A stretch of 64,000 bases of DNA, taken from the NCBI RefSeq assembly GCF_001691555.1, contig NZ_MAYN01000008.1, positions 1,728,682-1,792,681 of the forward strand. The letters are read 5' to 3'. Below, piece by piece: positions 36,397-44,326 of this stretch. How positions within the stretch are numbered: position 1 is the stretch's first letter; the number at the start of each line of letters is the position of its first letter. Origin of the DNA: Pantoea eucrina (lineage in GTDB: Bacteria; Pseudomonadota; Gammaproteobacteria; Enterobacterales; Enterobacteriaceae). A program made the translations under genes and the position numbers. The notes under the pieces were generated by a model. The model did not search any database. It was not told where the DNA came from and saw only the letters and a list, made by a program, of their open reading frames with translations.

Positions 36397-37965
36397 TTAG
36401 TGTGCTCCTGCACTGCCTTCGCTCTTGATCGGCGAAAGTAACCAACATAGAGGGATCAATATCATCGCGACAATGCTCAGTCCCGTGAACACGTCGATAT
36501 AGGCCAGAATGCGCGCCTGAGCGATCATCTCCTGATAGAGCTGGCCCGCGGCAAGCTGCAGCGGATCGCCAGCTACCTGCGTAAAATCGCGGATCGCCTG
36601 AGCCCACTGCTGCAATGTCAGGTTGAACTGTTCGTTCAGTGGCGACATGTTGTGCACCATGTGCGCAGACCGCACCTGTTCGCGCTCGGTGATGCCGGCG
36701 GTGGCCAGTGAGATACCGATCGAGCCGGCCACGTTACGAAACATGGTAAACAGCGCGGACGCATCGGCGTTGAGCTTCTGCGGAATCGTGACAAACGCAA
36801 TGGTGGTAAGCGGAACAAACAGAAAGCCCAGTCCGATAGACTGCGCGCTGCGCATCATAACCAAGGTTTTAAAATCAACGTCCGGCGTCAGCGTACTGGA
36901 GTAGAAAAAGGCCAGCGCCAGGCAGCTGAAGCCAAAGGCGATAATATAGCGCGTCTGCACTATTGGCATCAGCTTGAGCACCAGTGGAATAGTCAGGACT
37001 ATCAGTATTGCACCAGGCGACAGCACCAGTCCTGACCAGGTGGCGGTATAGCCCAGGTCCTGCTGCGCCAGCTGCGGCAGCACCACTGAGCTGCCGTAGA
37101 GGATCATGGCCATACCGGCCATCAGCAGACCGGCAACCCAGAAGTTGCGATCTTTCATCACGCGAATATCCACCACCGGCTTACGCGCATAGAGCAGCCA
37201 GTAGACGGCGCCCACCAGCCCCACCGCTGCCAGCATGGCGAACAGACGGATAAAATGGGAAGCGAACCAGTCTTCATCTTCACCGCGATCGAGAAACACC
37301 TGCAGACAGCCCAGGCCAAGTGTGATCAGGCTGATGCCGATATAGTCAATTTTCAGCCGGCCTTTGGCCCACTTGCGCTCCCACGGCGGATCTTCAAGCA
37401 GCTGGTAAATCGCCAGCACCGTTAAAATGCCCACCGGGATATTAATAAAGAAGACCCAGCGCCAGCTGTAGTTATCGGTGATCCAGCCGCCCAGCGTGGG
37501 GCCGATCACCGGCGCCACAATAATTGCAATAGAGGAGAGGCCAAAGGCTTTACCGCGATCGGCAGGCTTGAAGTAGTCCAGCAGCACCGATTGCTGCACC
37601 GGCTGCAGGCCACCGCCAAAAAAGCCCTGCAGCACGCGAAACAGGATGATTTGCCACAGCTCGGTGGCAATGCCGCAGAGAAATGAACAGATAGTGAACA
37701 TCACAATACAGATCAGGAAGAACTGCTTGCGGCCAAACAGGCGACTGAAAAAAGCAGATATCGGCAATACAATACCGTTTGCCACCAGATAGGAGGTCAG
37801 CACCCAGGTGGATTCGTCATAGCTGGAAGAGAGTGAACCCGCAATATGCGGCAGCGCAACGTTAACGATAGTGGTGTCCAGAATCTCCATGAACACCGCC
37901 AGCGTTACTGTGATGGCGACCAGCCAGGGGTTGCTGGCCGGGCGCCAGCTCTCGCCTGCACTCAT
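36397..37965 (-). CDS. DHA2 (EmrB/QacA) family MFS drug efflux permease
   Basis: This 522-residue inner-membrane antiporter has 14 predicted helices. Motif D1 appears as LDTTIVNVALPHIAGSL (about 28-44), motif A as FGRKQFF, and motif C as APVIGPTLGGW (about 151-161). The family expels hydrophobic compounds using the proton gradient. It overlaps the upstream adaptor gene by 4 bases (ATGA) and the outer-membrane gene starts one base after its stop, so the three form one transcript. Sequence details differ from E. coli EmrB, so this is a paralogue rather than emrB itself. Confidence 0.92.
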   Translation of the reverse strand: MSAGESWRPASNPWLVAITVTLAVFMEILDTTIVNVALPHIAGSLSSSYDESTWVLTSYLVANGIVLPISAFFSRLFGRKQFFLICIVMFTICSFLCGIATELWQIILFRVLQGFFGGGLQPVQQSVLLDYFKPADRGKAFGLSSIAIIVAPVIGPTLGGWITDNYSWRWVFFINIPVGILTVLAIYQLLEDPPWERKWAKGRLKIDYIGISLITLGLGCLQVFLDRGEDEDWFASHFIRLFAMLAAVGLVGAVYWLLYARKPVVDIRVMKDRNFWVAGLLMAGMAMILYGSSVVLPQLAQQDLGYTATWSGLVLSPGAILIVLTIPLVLKLMPIVQTRYIIAFGFSCLALAFFYSSTLTPDVDFKTLVMMRSAQSIGLGFLFVPLTTIAFVTIPQKLNADASALFTMFRNVAGSIGISLATAGITEREQVRSAHMVHNMSPLNEQFNLTLQQWAQAIRDFTQVAGDPLQLAAGQLYQEMIAQARILAYIDVFTGLSIVAMILIPLCWLLSPIKSEGSAGAH

Positions 37966-39119
37966 TCTACCGTCACCTCAGGCTCTACCGAGAGCCCAAG
38001 CGGCAGCGGATGCTCGGGATCCAGTCCGCTATCAATTACGATTTTAACCGGAACGCGCTGCACAATTTTCACATAGTTCCCGGTGGCGTTCTCCGACGGG
38101 AAGGCAGAGAAACGTGAGCCTGACCCCATCTGAATACTGTCGACGTGGCCATGCAGTTTCATATCAGGCCATGCGTCCACGCTGATTTCCACTTTGTCAC
38201 CCGGGTTCATGCGCGCCAGCTGCGACTCTTTGAAATTAGCGGTGATCCAGATGTCGGGTGACACCAGCGAAAACAGGGCTGACCCCGCCTGCACCAGCGT
38301 ACCGAGCTGCACGTTACGTTTGGTGACAAACCCGTCGTAAGGCGCGCGCACTTCGGTATAAGAGAGGTTCAGCTCTGCAGTATTGAGCTGCGCCTGCGCC
38401 TGCTCTACCTGCTGCTGGCGCGCTTCAACGTTCGTTTCCTGTTGCCGGATCTGCAGTTTTACCTGCGAGGCGACTTCAACCTGCGCTTTAGCGCTTTGCA
38501 GCTGTGCTTCAGCCGAACGCAGCTGCGCCGCCGCGGTATCGATATTACGCTGGGACGTTGCCCGGGGATCCACACCGCGCTGACGGCGATAATCCGCCTG
38601 CGCATTCAGTAAGCTGGCCTGCGCGCTCGCCTGCTGCGCCAGCGCCTGGTCGCGCTGCGCCGGATACTGCACGCGCGAGAGTGCCAGCTGCGCCTGCGCC
38701 TGATGCAGCTGCGCCTGGGCCAGACCCAGCTGCGCTTTAGCCTGATCGCGCTGTGCAGCGCTGTCGCGCGGGTCGATCACCACCAGCAGATCGCCTTTCT
38801 TCACCCGCTGATTATCTTTAACCAGCAGCTGCACCACATAGCCCGAGGCTTTAGGTGCCACGGTGACCGCATTGCCTTCCGTAAAGGCGTCATCGGTGGT
38901 TTCAATATTGCGGGTGGTAAACCAGAACCAGAAACCCACTATCAGCATAATCACCACAACAATCGCGAGAATGATGAGCGGCTTTTTACCGGGGCGCTTG
39001 CGCGGCTGCTCTTCATCCTGGTTATCTTTATCCTGCTGCTGCGGCTGGTTCTTATCCTGCTGCGATTCGTTGTCGTTTTCTGACGGTTTTTGCGGATCCT
39101 GCTGCTGATTTTCGCTCAT
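37962..39119 (-). CDS. HlyD/EmrA-type membrane-fusion protein
   Basis: This 385-residue periplasmic adaptor has one membrane helix (about 49-67) followed by a biotinyl-lipoyl-like half domain (TDDAFTEGNAVTVAPKASGYV), a long Gln/Ala-rich coiled coil (about 115-250) and the second half domain (VRAPYDGFVTKRNVQLG). It links the MFS pump to the outer-membrane channel. Its cytosolic N-terminus of about 45 residues is unusual: almost only Gln, Asn, Asp, Glu, Lys and Pro. It is the first gene of the efflux operon. Confidence 0.92.
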   Translation of the reverse strand: MSENQQQDPQKPSENDNESQQDKNQPQQQDKDNQDEEQPRKRPGKKPLIILAIVVVIMLIVGFWFWFTTRNIETTDDAFTEGNAVTVAPKASGYVVQLLVKDNQRVKKGDLLVVIDPRDSAAQRDQAKAQLGLAQAQLHQAQAQLALSRVQYPAQRDQALAQQASAQASLLNAQADYRRQRGVDPRATSQRNIDTAAAQLRSAEAQLQSAKAQVEVASQVKLQIRQQETNVEARQQQVEQAQAQLNTAELNLSYTEVRAPYDGFVTKRNVQLGTLVQAGSALFSLVSPDIWITANFKESQLARMNPGDKVEISVDAWPDMKLHGHVDSIQMGSGSRFSAFPSENATGNYVKIVQRVPVKIVIDSGLDPEHPLPLGLSVEPEVTVE

Positions 39120-39163
39120 AATTTGTCATCACTGGCTGAAAGCCCGTTCCCCGGGCACAAACG

Positions 39164-39192
39164 GTCAACTTAACATTAGATAATAAATTGAC
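39164..39192. promoter_or_regulatory. Inverted repeat upstream of the efflux operon
   Basis: GTCAACTTA (39164-39172) and TAAATTGAC (39184-39192) are inverted copies with one mismatch and an 11-base spacer, 45 bases before the adaptor start and inside an AT-rich promoter-like stretch. The form fits a MarR or TetR-type operator. No such regulator gene is adjacent. Confidence 0.45.
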
Positions 39193-39291
39193 AAATTCCA
39201 GTGTAACTTTACATAAGCAGAGACAGGCGGCACGTTCTGCCACAGTCGCTGAAAAGGCGCTGAACAGAGAGCGCCCGCAGACGAGAGAAAC

Positions 39292-40401
39292 CTAGTGAAG
39301 CCACTGCAGCAGTAGCCAGCCGCAGAGCATTGACCACGCCAGCATCGGCAGTGAGTAGAGATGAAAACGCCACCAGACTGCTTTGTCCTGCGCCATGCGC
39401 AGCGCAATCAGGTTCGCCAGCGATCCCGGCAGCAGCCCAAAGCCGCCTATATTGACCGCCCAGGCGAGCACTATAGAGGGATCGGTTTTTTGCAGCAGCA
39501 GAATAGTGGCCGGAACATTACTGATAAACTGCGACAGGCCGATAGCCAGTAAATAGATACCGCCCTCCCCCAGCTGCCCGATGCGGGCGAACCACGGCTG
39601 CAGTGCAGGCAGATGCATGAGCAGAAAAACGTCGATAAACATCGCGACAAAGACCAGCAGCAGACTCCAGTCAATTGCGGCCAGTACACCTCGCGCCATC
39701 ATCAGGAAACAGACCGCGACCAGCAGCAGCGCCCAGCCAGTCATCTTCAGCTCCAGCGCCACGATAAATATGATATAGAGCAGCAGACTTACGCTGAACA
39801 GACGCCGGCTCCACTGTTGCGCAGCAGCATCGCTGTGTTTGTCTATATGCTGCGCCGGGAAGCTCCACCAGGTCAGCGCGATCAGCGTTATCATCAGCAC
39901 GGCCGCCAGCGGCAGCATCTGCAGGACAAATCCACCCACGCTCAGCGAACCGTGACTCCACAGCAGGATATTTTGCGGATTCCCGACCGGCGTCAGCAGC
40001 GATCCGGCATTGACCGCCAGCGCTTCAAAGATAATGAGCCGCGAAACCGGCAGATGGGAGAATTTACGCAGCGTCAGCGTCAGCGGGACCAGGATAAACA
40101 GTGCGACATCATTGGTCAGGAAGGTTGAAAGCAGCGCGGCAGCGCAGACCATAAACAGCGCCAGCGCGCGTTCATGCTGAAAGCGCTGAATCAGTCGTGC
40201 GCCCAGGACGTCAAAATAGCCGCTGTTTTCCAGCCCTTTCGTCAGCATCAGCAGGCCGGTCAGCGTCATAATGGTCTGCCAGTCTACGGAAGCCGGCAGC
40301 TGTGGCCAGCGATACTCTGCCAGCGGCAGCAGTATCACACCCAACAGTAACAACAAATGCAAAATACGGTCACGCATTAAGGATCGAAGCACAATGGGCA
40401 T
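39292..40401 (-). CDS. ybiR: YbiR, ArsB/NhaD-superfamily ion transporter
   Basis: This 369-residue inner-membrane protein has about 10-11 helices and matches E. coli YbiR (372). It belongs to the ion-transporter superfamily containing CitM, ArsB and NhaD; the FLTNDVALF and VGNPQNILLW motifs (near 94-102 and 137-146) are the conserved re-entrant regions, and NVPATILLL is the second copy. The ion carried is unknown. It starts 21 bases after mntR ends, and the mntR-ybiR pairing suggests a link with metal homeostasis. Confidence 0.92.
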   Translation of the reverse strand: MPIVLRSLMRDRILHLLLLLGVILLPLAEYRWPQLPASVDWQTIMTLTGLLMLTKGLENSGYFDVLGARLIQRFQHERALALFMVCAAALLSTFLTNDVALFILVPLTLTLRKFSHLPVSRLIIFEALAVNAGSLLTPVGNPQNILLWSHGSLSVGGFVLQMLPLAAVLMITLIALTWWSFPAQHIDKHSDAAAQQWSRRLFSVSLLLYIIFIVALELKMTGWALLLVAVCFLMMARGVLAAIDWSLLLVFVAMFIDVFLLMHLPALQPWFARIGQLGEGGIYLLAIGLSQFISNVPATILLLQKTDPSIVLAWAVNIGGFGLLPGSLANLIALRMAQDKAVWWRFHLYSLPMLAWSMLCGWLLLQWLH

Positions 40402-40422
40402 GATAGCGGCAGGCCTTATAAG

Positions 40423-40881
40423 TTAACGACTCTCATAAAATTTCTGGAAGACAGCCAGGGTTTCGTCACTGACGTGATGCTCCAGCCCTTCAGAGTCGCG
40501 TCGTGCGGTCTCCGGGCTGACGCCTAATGCCAGCAAAAATGTTTCAACGATATGGTGGCGAACGCGGCTTGCCTCCGCGAGTTTTTCGCCTTCAGGCGTC
40601 AGGAAGACGCCACGATAGGGTACCTGCTCTACCAGGCCTGTCGTGCTCAGACGCTTCAGCATTTTTGCCACAGTGGGTTGCGATACGCCAAGACGCGCCG
40701 CCATATCCACCTGACGCGCCTCACCAAATTCACGAATGAGATCGGAAATCAGCTCGACGTAATCATCAATCAATTCACGACGATGAGCTTCGCGCACCTG
40801 ACGAAAGCCTTCAACATGCTCCTCAATATCCTTAAGCGGCCCCTGAGGGGTATTGATGGCATTTTTCGCACGACGACTCAT
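40423..40881 (-). CDS. mntR: MntR, manganese-responsive transcription regulator
   Basis: This 152-residue DtxR-family repressor (E. coli MntR, 155) has a winged helix-turn-helix at about 55-95 ([17 protein letters not shown]) and a helical dimerisation/metal domain ([25 protein letters not shown]) with the His and Glu ligands. With Mn2+ it represses uptake genes and mntS. It is divergent from the mntS-like gene, whose promoter carries a good MntR box, and is followed by ybiR. Confidence 0.95.
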   Translation of the reverse strand: MSRRAKNAINTPQGPLKDIEEHVEGFRQVREAHRRELIDDYVELISDLIREFGEARQVDMAARLGVSQPTVAKMLKRLSTTGLVEQVPYRGVFLTPEGEKLAEASRVRHHIVETFLLALGVSPETARRDSEGLEHHVSDETLAVFQKFYESR

Positions 40882-40983
40882 TAAGCTTCCTCTTTATTAT
40901 CTGCCGCACCTTACCTGCCGTGCGGACTGGCTGCGCTCATTGTAAACCAGGCGCAAATAAGCACAAATTTTTCATGAATAGTG

Positions 40984-41013
40984 TTGGCTAAAGAGTATAG
41001 CCAATGCTATATT
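40984..41013 (+). promoter_or_regulatory. Promoter of the mntS-like gene
   Basis: TTGGCT (40984-40989) and TATATT (41008-41013) with an 18-base spacer make a plausible sigma-70 promoter. A second inverted repeat, TTGGCTA/TAGCCAA (40984-40990 and 40998-41004), overlaps its -35. The MntR box covers the spacer and the -10. Confidence 0.65.
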
Positions 41014-41014
41014 T
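40993..41014. promoter_or_regulatory. MntR box
   Basis: GAGTATAGCCAATGCTATATTT matches the E. coli MntR consensus at 16 of 22 positions, including the core ATAGC/GCTAT inverted repeat (written here in two parts: ATAGC at 40997-41001, GCTAT at 41006-41010). It overlaps the -10 element of the mntS-like gene, the position expected for manganese-dependent repression. Confidence 0.8.
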
Positions 41015-41105
41015 GTACATGATGTAAGCGAAAAGCGTGAAAAGGCAGCAGTGTCCGGTACGCAGCCGCGCTTACGCATCATCTGTTATTCATGGGGAGG
41101 TGAAG

Positions 41106-41297
41106 ATGAGCACCCTGAAAAACTGCCTTGATTGTGGCAAATGCCCGCAAGCCGCTCAGCGCAAGCCCGCTTTTGATATCAAATCGCTGCTCTGCCTGTT
41201 CAGCCGCTCGCCTTTTGCGCTCCGTCTGATGCTGCTGGAAAAGCTCGCAGGCAAAAAGTGTGAACGCCCGTGCGAGCAGATTATCTGGCGCGGCTGA
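41106..41297 (+). CDS. mntS: MntS-like small protein with cysteine-rich extension
   Basis: This 63-residue protein has a very strong ribosome site (GGGGAGG, 5 bases before ATG). Its middle, LFSRSPFALRLMLLEKL (about 31-47), aligns with E. coli MntS (42 residues; pattern FSxSPFxxRLMLL near its start). It differs by about 25 extra N-terminal residues with CLDCGKC (C7, C10, C13), plus C30 and a tail pair in KKCERPCE (C53, C57). E. coli MntS raises available Mn2+ by hindering the MntP exporter. The place between mntR and ompX and the MntR box support the call. The role of the cysteines is unknown. Confidence 0.8.
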   Translation: MSTLKNCLDCGKCPQAAQRKPAFDIKSLLCLFSRSPFALRLMLLEKLAGKKCERPCEQIIWRG

Positions 41298-41320
41298 ACG
41301 TCCGCAAGGCTACTGCTTAA

Positions 41321-41347
41321 CCCGCCCAATGGCGGGTTTTTGTTTTT
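41321..41347 (+). terminator. Intrinsic terminator of the mntS-like gene
   Basis: CCCGCC, loop AATG part, GGCGGG (41321-41336) form a 6-bp stem followed by TTTTTGTTTTT. It begins 24 bases after the stop codon. Confidence 0.85.
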
Positions 41348-41380
41348 CTGCCCTGCTCTGCTGCAACTCAACACGCAGGC

Positions 41381-41410
41381 AAAAAAAAACGGCCCCCTGC
41401 GGGACCGTTT
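41381..41410 (-). terminator. Intrinsic terminator of ompX
   Basis: On the minus strand AAACGGTCCC, loop GCAG and GGGGCCGTTT form a 10-bp stem with one wobble, followed by a run of Ts extending to 41381. Confidence 0.9.
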
Positions 41411-41437
41411 CATGTGCAACTCTGGTCTAAGCTAAAC

Positions 41438-41950
41438 TTAGAAGCTGTAACCGACGCCAGCGATCCAGGTGCCTACGTCAACGTTGCGGATGCGGCTCTG
41501 CTCGTAGCCCACGTCCAGCGCAACGTTTTCAATTGGGTTAAACTGCAGACCTGCGCCGTAAGAGAAGCCTACGTCGCTGCTGTCAGATTTAGACTGACCG
41601 GCAGTTTCGTTCTGCTGGAATTTACCGTAGCCGATACCTACAACACCGTAGATGCTCGCCCAGTCATTCAGACGGTAAGCCGGACCACCGGTGAAGCCGT
41701 AGTACTGGCCTTTGTTGTAAACACCATCTTCAGTACGATCTTTTTCGGTGTAGGTGAAAGAACCGATCCAGCCCAGTGGGTTGGAACCGTCTTCGTAGCG
41801 GTATTTCAGGTTGAAGCCGTTAGCTTTGTTAGCAACGCCCTGATAATCGCTCTGTGCGTAACCGCCAGAAACGGTGCTCTGTGCCATGGCTGAACCAGCA
41901 GAAACTGCCAGTACACAAGCCAGTGCTGAAAGACATGCAATTTTTTTCAT
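41438..41950 (-). CDS. ompX: OmpX, small outer-membrane beta-barrel protein
   Basis: This 170-residue protein has a signal peptide in residues 1-23 (MKKIACLSAL, ending AMA before QSTVSGGYAQ). The eight-stranded barrel shows alternating strands (GFNLKYRYED, GWIGSFTYTEKDR, YYGFTGGPAYRLNDWASIYGVVG, FSYGAGLQFNPIENVALD) and the C-terminal aromatic F needed for assembly. It is close to E. coli OmpX (171), which affects adhesion and envelope stress. ATG 41950 has GAGGTG; a GTG two codons earlier was rejected. OmpX mRNA is regulated by small RNAs in enterics. Confidence 0.96.
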   Translation of the reverse strand: MKKIACLSALACVLAVSAGSAMAQSTVSGGYAQSDYQGVANKANGFNLKYRYEDGSNPLGWIGSFTYTEKDRTEDGVYNKGQYYGFTGGPAYRLNDWASIYGVVGIGYGKFQQNETAGQSKSDSSDVGFSYGAGLQFNPIENVALDVGYEQSRIRNVDVGTWIAGVGYSF

Positions 41951-42320
41951 AACCACCTCAAATGTGAAAATACTTCTCTCCTGACAACGCTAAAAATATA
42001 ACAAAAGTTAGGGAGAAACTCTGCCCGGATTTTGTTGTCCAAGAGATTGTTTGGTGTAACAGAAAGTTAATGAAGTTTCCTATGTCATTCATTTTACTTA
42101 TAAAATACGCGGTTATTTAGTTCAATAATTCTGCAAACAAAAAATGCCTTTAAGTAAATTCCTAAAGTAATCTGACAATTCTTTACAAAATCGGCCCTGC
42201 AAATGGCTCTTTTTTAGCCATTTTCTGAAGCGTAACTGGCCTTATTTTCTCCCTGTCCGCCAGTATTTGCTTTAAGCTACTCCCCTTCGCTCACCCCTTA
42301 TTTCCGGAATCGACAACAGG
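41951..42320. other. 370-base divergent promoter region of ompX and rhtA
   Basis: This is an AT-rich region without a credible gene. It holds the long ompX leader. Nearer rhtA there is an 8-bp hairpin AAATGGCT/AGCCATTT (42201-42208 and 42216-42223) with a T-rich loop; it has no T-run after it. I could not fix promoter elements for either gene. Confidence 0.45.
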
Positions 42321-43211
42321 ATGTCTGCGCCTCTTTCTCGCAAAAATAGCTTTCCCATATGGCTGCCCGTCGTCATTTTACTTGTCGCTATGATGTCACT
42401 GCAGGGTGGCGCTTCGCTGGCAAAATCGCTGTTTGACGTGGCGGGCGCGCCTGGCATCACCGCGTTGCGTCTCGGACTCGGAACGCTACTGCTTTGTCTC
42501 TTTTTCAAGCCCTGGCGATTGCGCTTTACCCCCGCGCAGCGCAAACCTCTGCTGATTTACGGTCTGGCGCTCGGCTGTATGAACTTCCTGTTTTACCTCG
42601 CCCTGAGAACCATTCCGCTGGGAGTGGGCGTTGCGCTGGAGTTTCTCGGTCCGCTGGCGCTGGCGCTGGCGGGCGCACGCCGGCTGCTTGATTTTCTCTG
42701 GATCGCCCTGGCGGTCGCCGGCCTGTGGTTTCTGCTGCCGATTGGTGACGGTGTCAGCCATATTGATCCGCTGGGCGCCCTGCTGGCGGTCGGTGCCGGC
42801 GTCTGCTGGGCAATCTATATTCTCGCCGGGCAGCGTGCCGGCGCGGAGCACGGTCCGGCAACCGTGGCAATGGGTTCACTGATTGCTTCAGTCATCTTTG
42901 TGCCGCTGGGGCTGCTGTTTGCCTCGCCCGGCATCTGGCACTGGGAAATTCTGCCGCTGGCGCTGCTGATCGCTCTGCTCTCCAGTGCCATCCCCTATTC
43001 ACTCGAGATGATTGCAATGACCCGTTTGCCGGCGCGGATCTTTGGTACGCTGATGAGCCTGGAACCCGCTGTGGCAGCCCTCTCCGGTATGCTATTTCTG
43101 GGTGAACGGCTTACTCTGCCGCAGTGGCTCGGTCTGCTGGCGATTATTGCCGCGTCAGCAGGCACAACGCTCACGATGCGACAGAAAGCCCGGCTGAAAG
43201 AAGTCGCATGA
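42321..43211 (+). CDS. rhtA: RhtA, threonine/homoserine exporter (DMT/EamA)
   Basis: This 296-residue inner-membrane protein has ten helices in two EamA repeats and is close to E. coli RhtA (295). It exports threonine, homoserine and some analogues. Features are GGASLAKSLFDVAGAPGITALRL near 33-55, PLGVGVALEFLGPLAL, and the second repeat SLEPAVAALSGMLFLGERL. The start MSAPLSRKNSFPIW fits the family. It lies between ompX and dps as in E. coli. Confidence 0.94.
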   Translation: MSAPLSRKNSFPIWLPVVILLVAMMSLQGGASLAKSLFDVAGAPGITALRLGLGTLLLCLFFKPWRLRFTPAQRKPLLIYGLALGCMNFLFYLALRTIPLGVGVALEFLGPLALALAGARRLLDFLWIALAVAGLWFLLPIGDGVSHIDPLGALLAVGAGVCWAIYILAGQRAGAEHGPATVAMGSLIASVIFVPLGLLFASPGIWHWEILPLALLIALLSSAIPYSLEMIAMTRLPARIFGTLMSLEPAVAALSGMLFLGERLTLPQWLGLLAIIAASAGTTLTMRQKARLKEVA

Positions 43212-43517
43212 ACCACCTTTAATTATCTCTGGCCGCTGCAGCCTGTTATTTCAGCAGGCTGCAACAGCATCCGGAATCATTATCATTCCGTTATCGCATC
43301 GCTAAAGCTGTTATTATTTTGTCACACTGAAAATGCTTTTCAGCTCCATATAATAACTAACTGAATAATATACGTTATTGCGCAAGCATACTTATAAATC
43401 CGTCTCATGTCTTTATCTATCTCTGCTATCGGCCAGAACGCTTCAGCATATTTTATAACAGCTGCTATACTTATTTCCGTGCTTGATTAGGGCAACATCA
43501 ATTAGAGGACATAAATG
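43212..43517. other. 306-base gap between rhtA and dps
   Basis: GCAGCCTG/CAGGCTGC (43238-43245, 43255-43262) form an 8-bp hairpin after rhtA without a T-run. The rest is the AT-rich dps promoter region, including the CTATACTTA element at 43465-43473. No gene is seen. Confidence 0.55.
43465..43473 (+). promoter_or_regulatory. Sigma-S type -10 element of dps
   Basis: CTATACTTA is the sigma-38 preferred extended -10 (CTATACT). It would start transcription near 43480, about 38 bases before the dps ATG, very like the E. coli dps leader. OxyR and IHF sites could not be assigned. Confidence 0.6.
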
Positions 43518-44021
43518 ATGAGTACCGCAAAACTGGTTAAAAACAATGCTTCCGATCTGATTTACACCCGCAATGATGTGGCTGACAGCGAAAAGAAAGC
43601 CACCATTGAGGTGCTCAACCGTCTGGTTGTGGAATTCATTGACCTGTCCCTGATCACCAAACAGGCGCACTGGAACATGCGCGGCGCAAACTTCATTGGC
43701 GTGCATGAAATGCTGGATGGATTCCGTGCTGCTATTACCGAACATCAGGACACCATTGCTGAACGCGTGATCCAGCTGGGCGGCGTGGCACTGGGCACCA
43801 CGCAGGTCGTAAATGATAAAACGCCACTGCAGAGCTATCCGCTGAATATTCACAGCGTCCAGGATCACCTGAAAGCGCTGGCCGATCGCTACGCCATTGT
43901 GGCTAACGATACCCGCAAAGCGATCACTGAAGTCAAAGATGAAGATACTGCAGATATCTTCACCGCAGCGTCCCGCGATCTCGACAAGTTCCTGTGGTTT
44001 ATCGAAGCTAATATCGAATAA
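43518..44021 (+). CDS. dps: Dps, DNA-binding ferritin-like protein
   Basis: This 167-residue protein (E. coli Dps, 167) forms a dodecamer that binds DNA and oxidises and stores iron with H2O2. Ferroxidase ligands lie in the [19 protein letters not shown] block (about 51-69; H51, H63, D67) and the lysine-bearing DNA-binding N-terminus (MSTAKLVKN) is present. An ATG one codon upstream gives an alternative start; the ATG at 43518 gives the conserved N-terminus. A terminator follows directly. Confidence 0.96.
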   Translation: MSTAKLVKNNASDLIYTRNDVADSEKKATIEVLNRLVVEFIDLSLITKQAHWNMRGANFIGVHEMLDGFRAAITEHQDTIAERVIQLGGVALGTTQVVNDKTPLQSYPLNIHSVQDHLKALADRYAIVANDTRKAITEVKDEDTADIFTAASRDLDKFLWFIEANIE

Positions 44022-44029
44022 TTATCAGA

Positions 44030-44050
44030 GGCGGGTTATCCCGCCTTTTT
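44030..44050 (+). terminator. Intrinsic terminator of dps
   Basis: GGCGGG (44030-44035), loop TTAT and CCCGCC (44040-44045) are followed by TTTTTTATT, 8 bases after the dps stop. Confidence 0.9.
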
Positions 44051-44154
44051 TATTGCTGCTGCCCCGCTTTTTTGACCCTGTTAACACTTCTTTCATCCCA
44101 CTCTTTTCTTGTCATCATCCTGATGCACACTGTGGCTGCACCAAAAATGTCATA

Positions 44155-44184
44155 TGCACCATAATGGTGCCCACAAATAGTGCA
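44155..44184 (+). promoter_or_regulatory. Two overlapping NtrC boxes upstream of glnH
   Basis: Box 1 is GCAC-N7-GTGC (44156-44170, within TGCACC ATAA TGGTGC). Box 2 is GCCC-N7-GTGC (44169-44183), one mismatch. Centres lie about 120 and 107 bases upstream of the predicted sigma-54 start, essentially the arrangement of the E. coli glnHp2 enhancer. Confidence 0.8.
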
Positions 44185-44256
44185 TAGGTTCATTTTTCTG
44201 CAAAATCGTGTCAGCTGATAGCCCTGCAGCCGGTAATTTCGGGCTGTTATTAAAGT

Positions 44257-44273
44257 TGGCATAATTTTTTCAT
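44257..44273 (+). promoter_or_regulatory. Sigma-54 promoter of glnHPQ
   Basis: TGGCATA-N4-TTTCAT fits the sigma-54 consensus TGGCACG-N4-TTGCW with the GG and following C at correct distance; the -12 G is replaced by T. With the NtrC boxes upstream it matches nitrogen-regulated glnHp2 of E. coli. Confidence 0.7.
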
Positions 44274-44326
44274 ATGACAGCCGTAGTGCAGGCCATCAGG
44301 CCTGCAGAGCAATAAAGGATAAAATG

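Noticed and set aside
42201..42223. Terminator or riboswitch before rhtA
   Set aside because: The 8-bp hairpin has its T-run in the loop, not after the stem, and no conserved aptamer sequence is seen.
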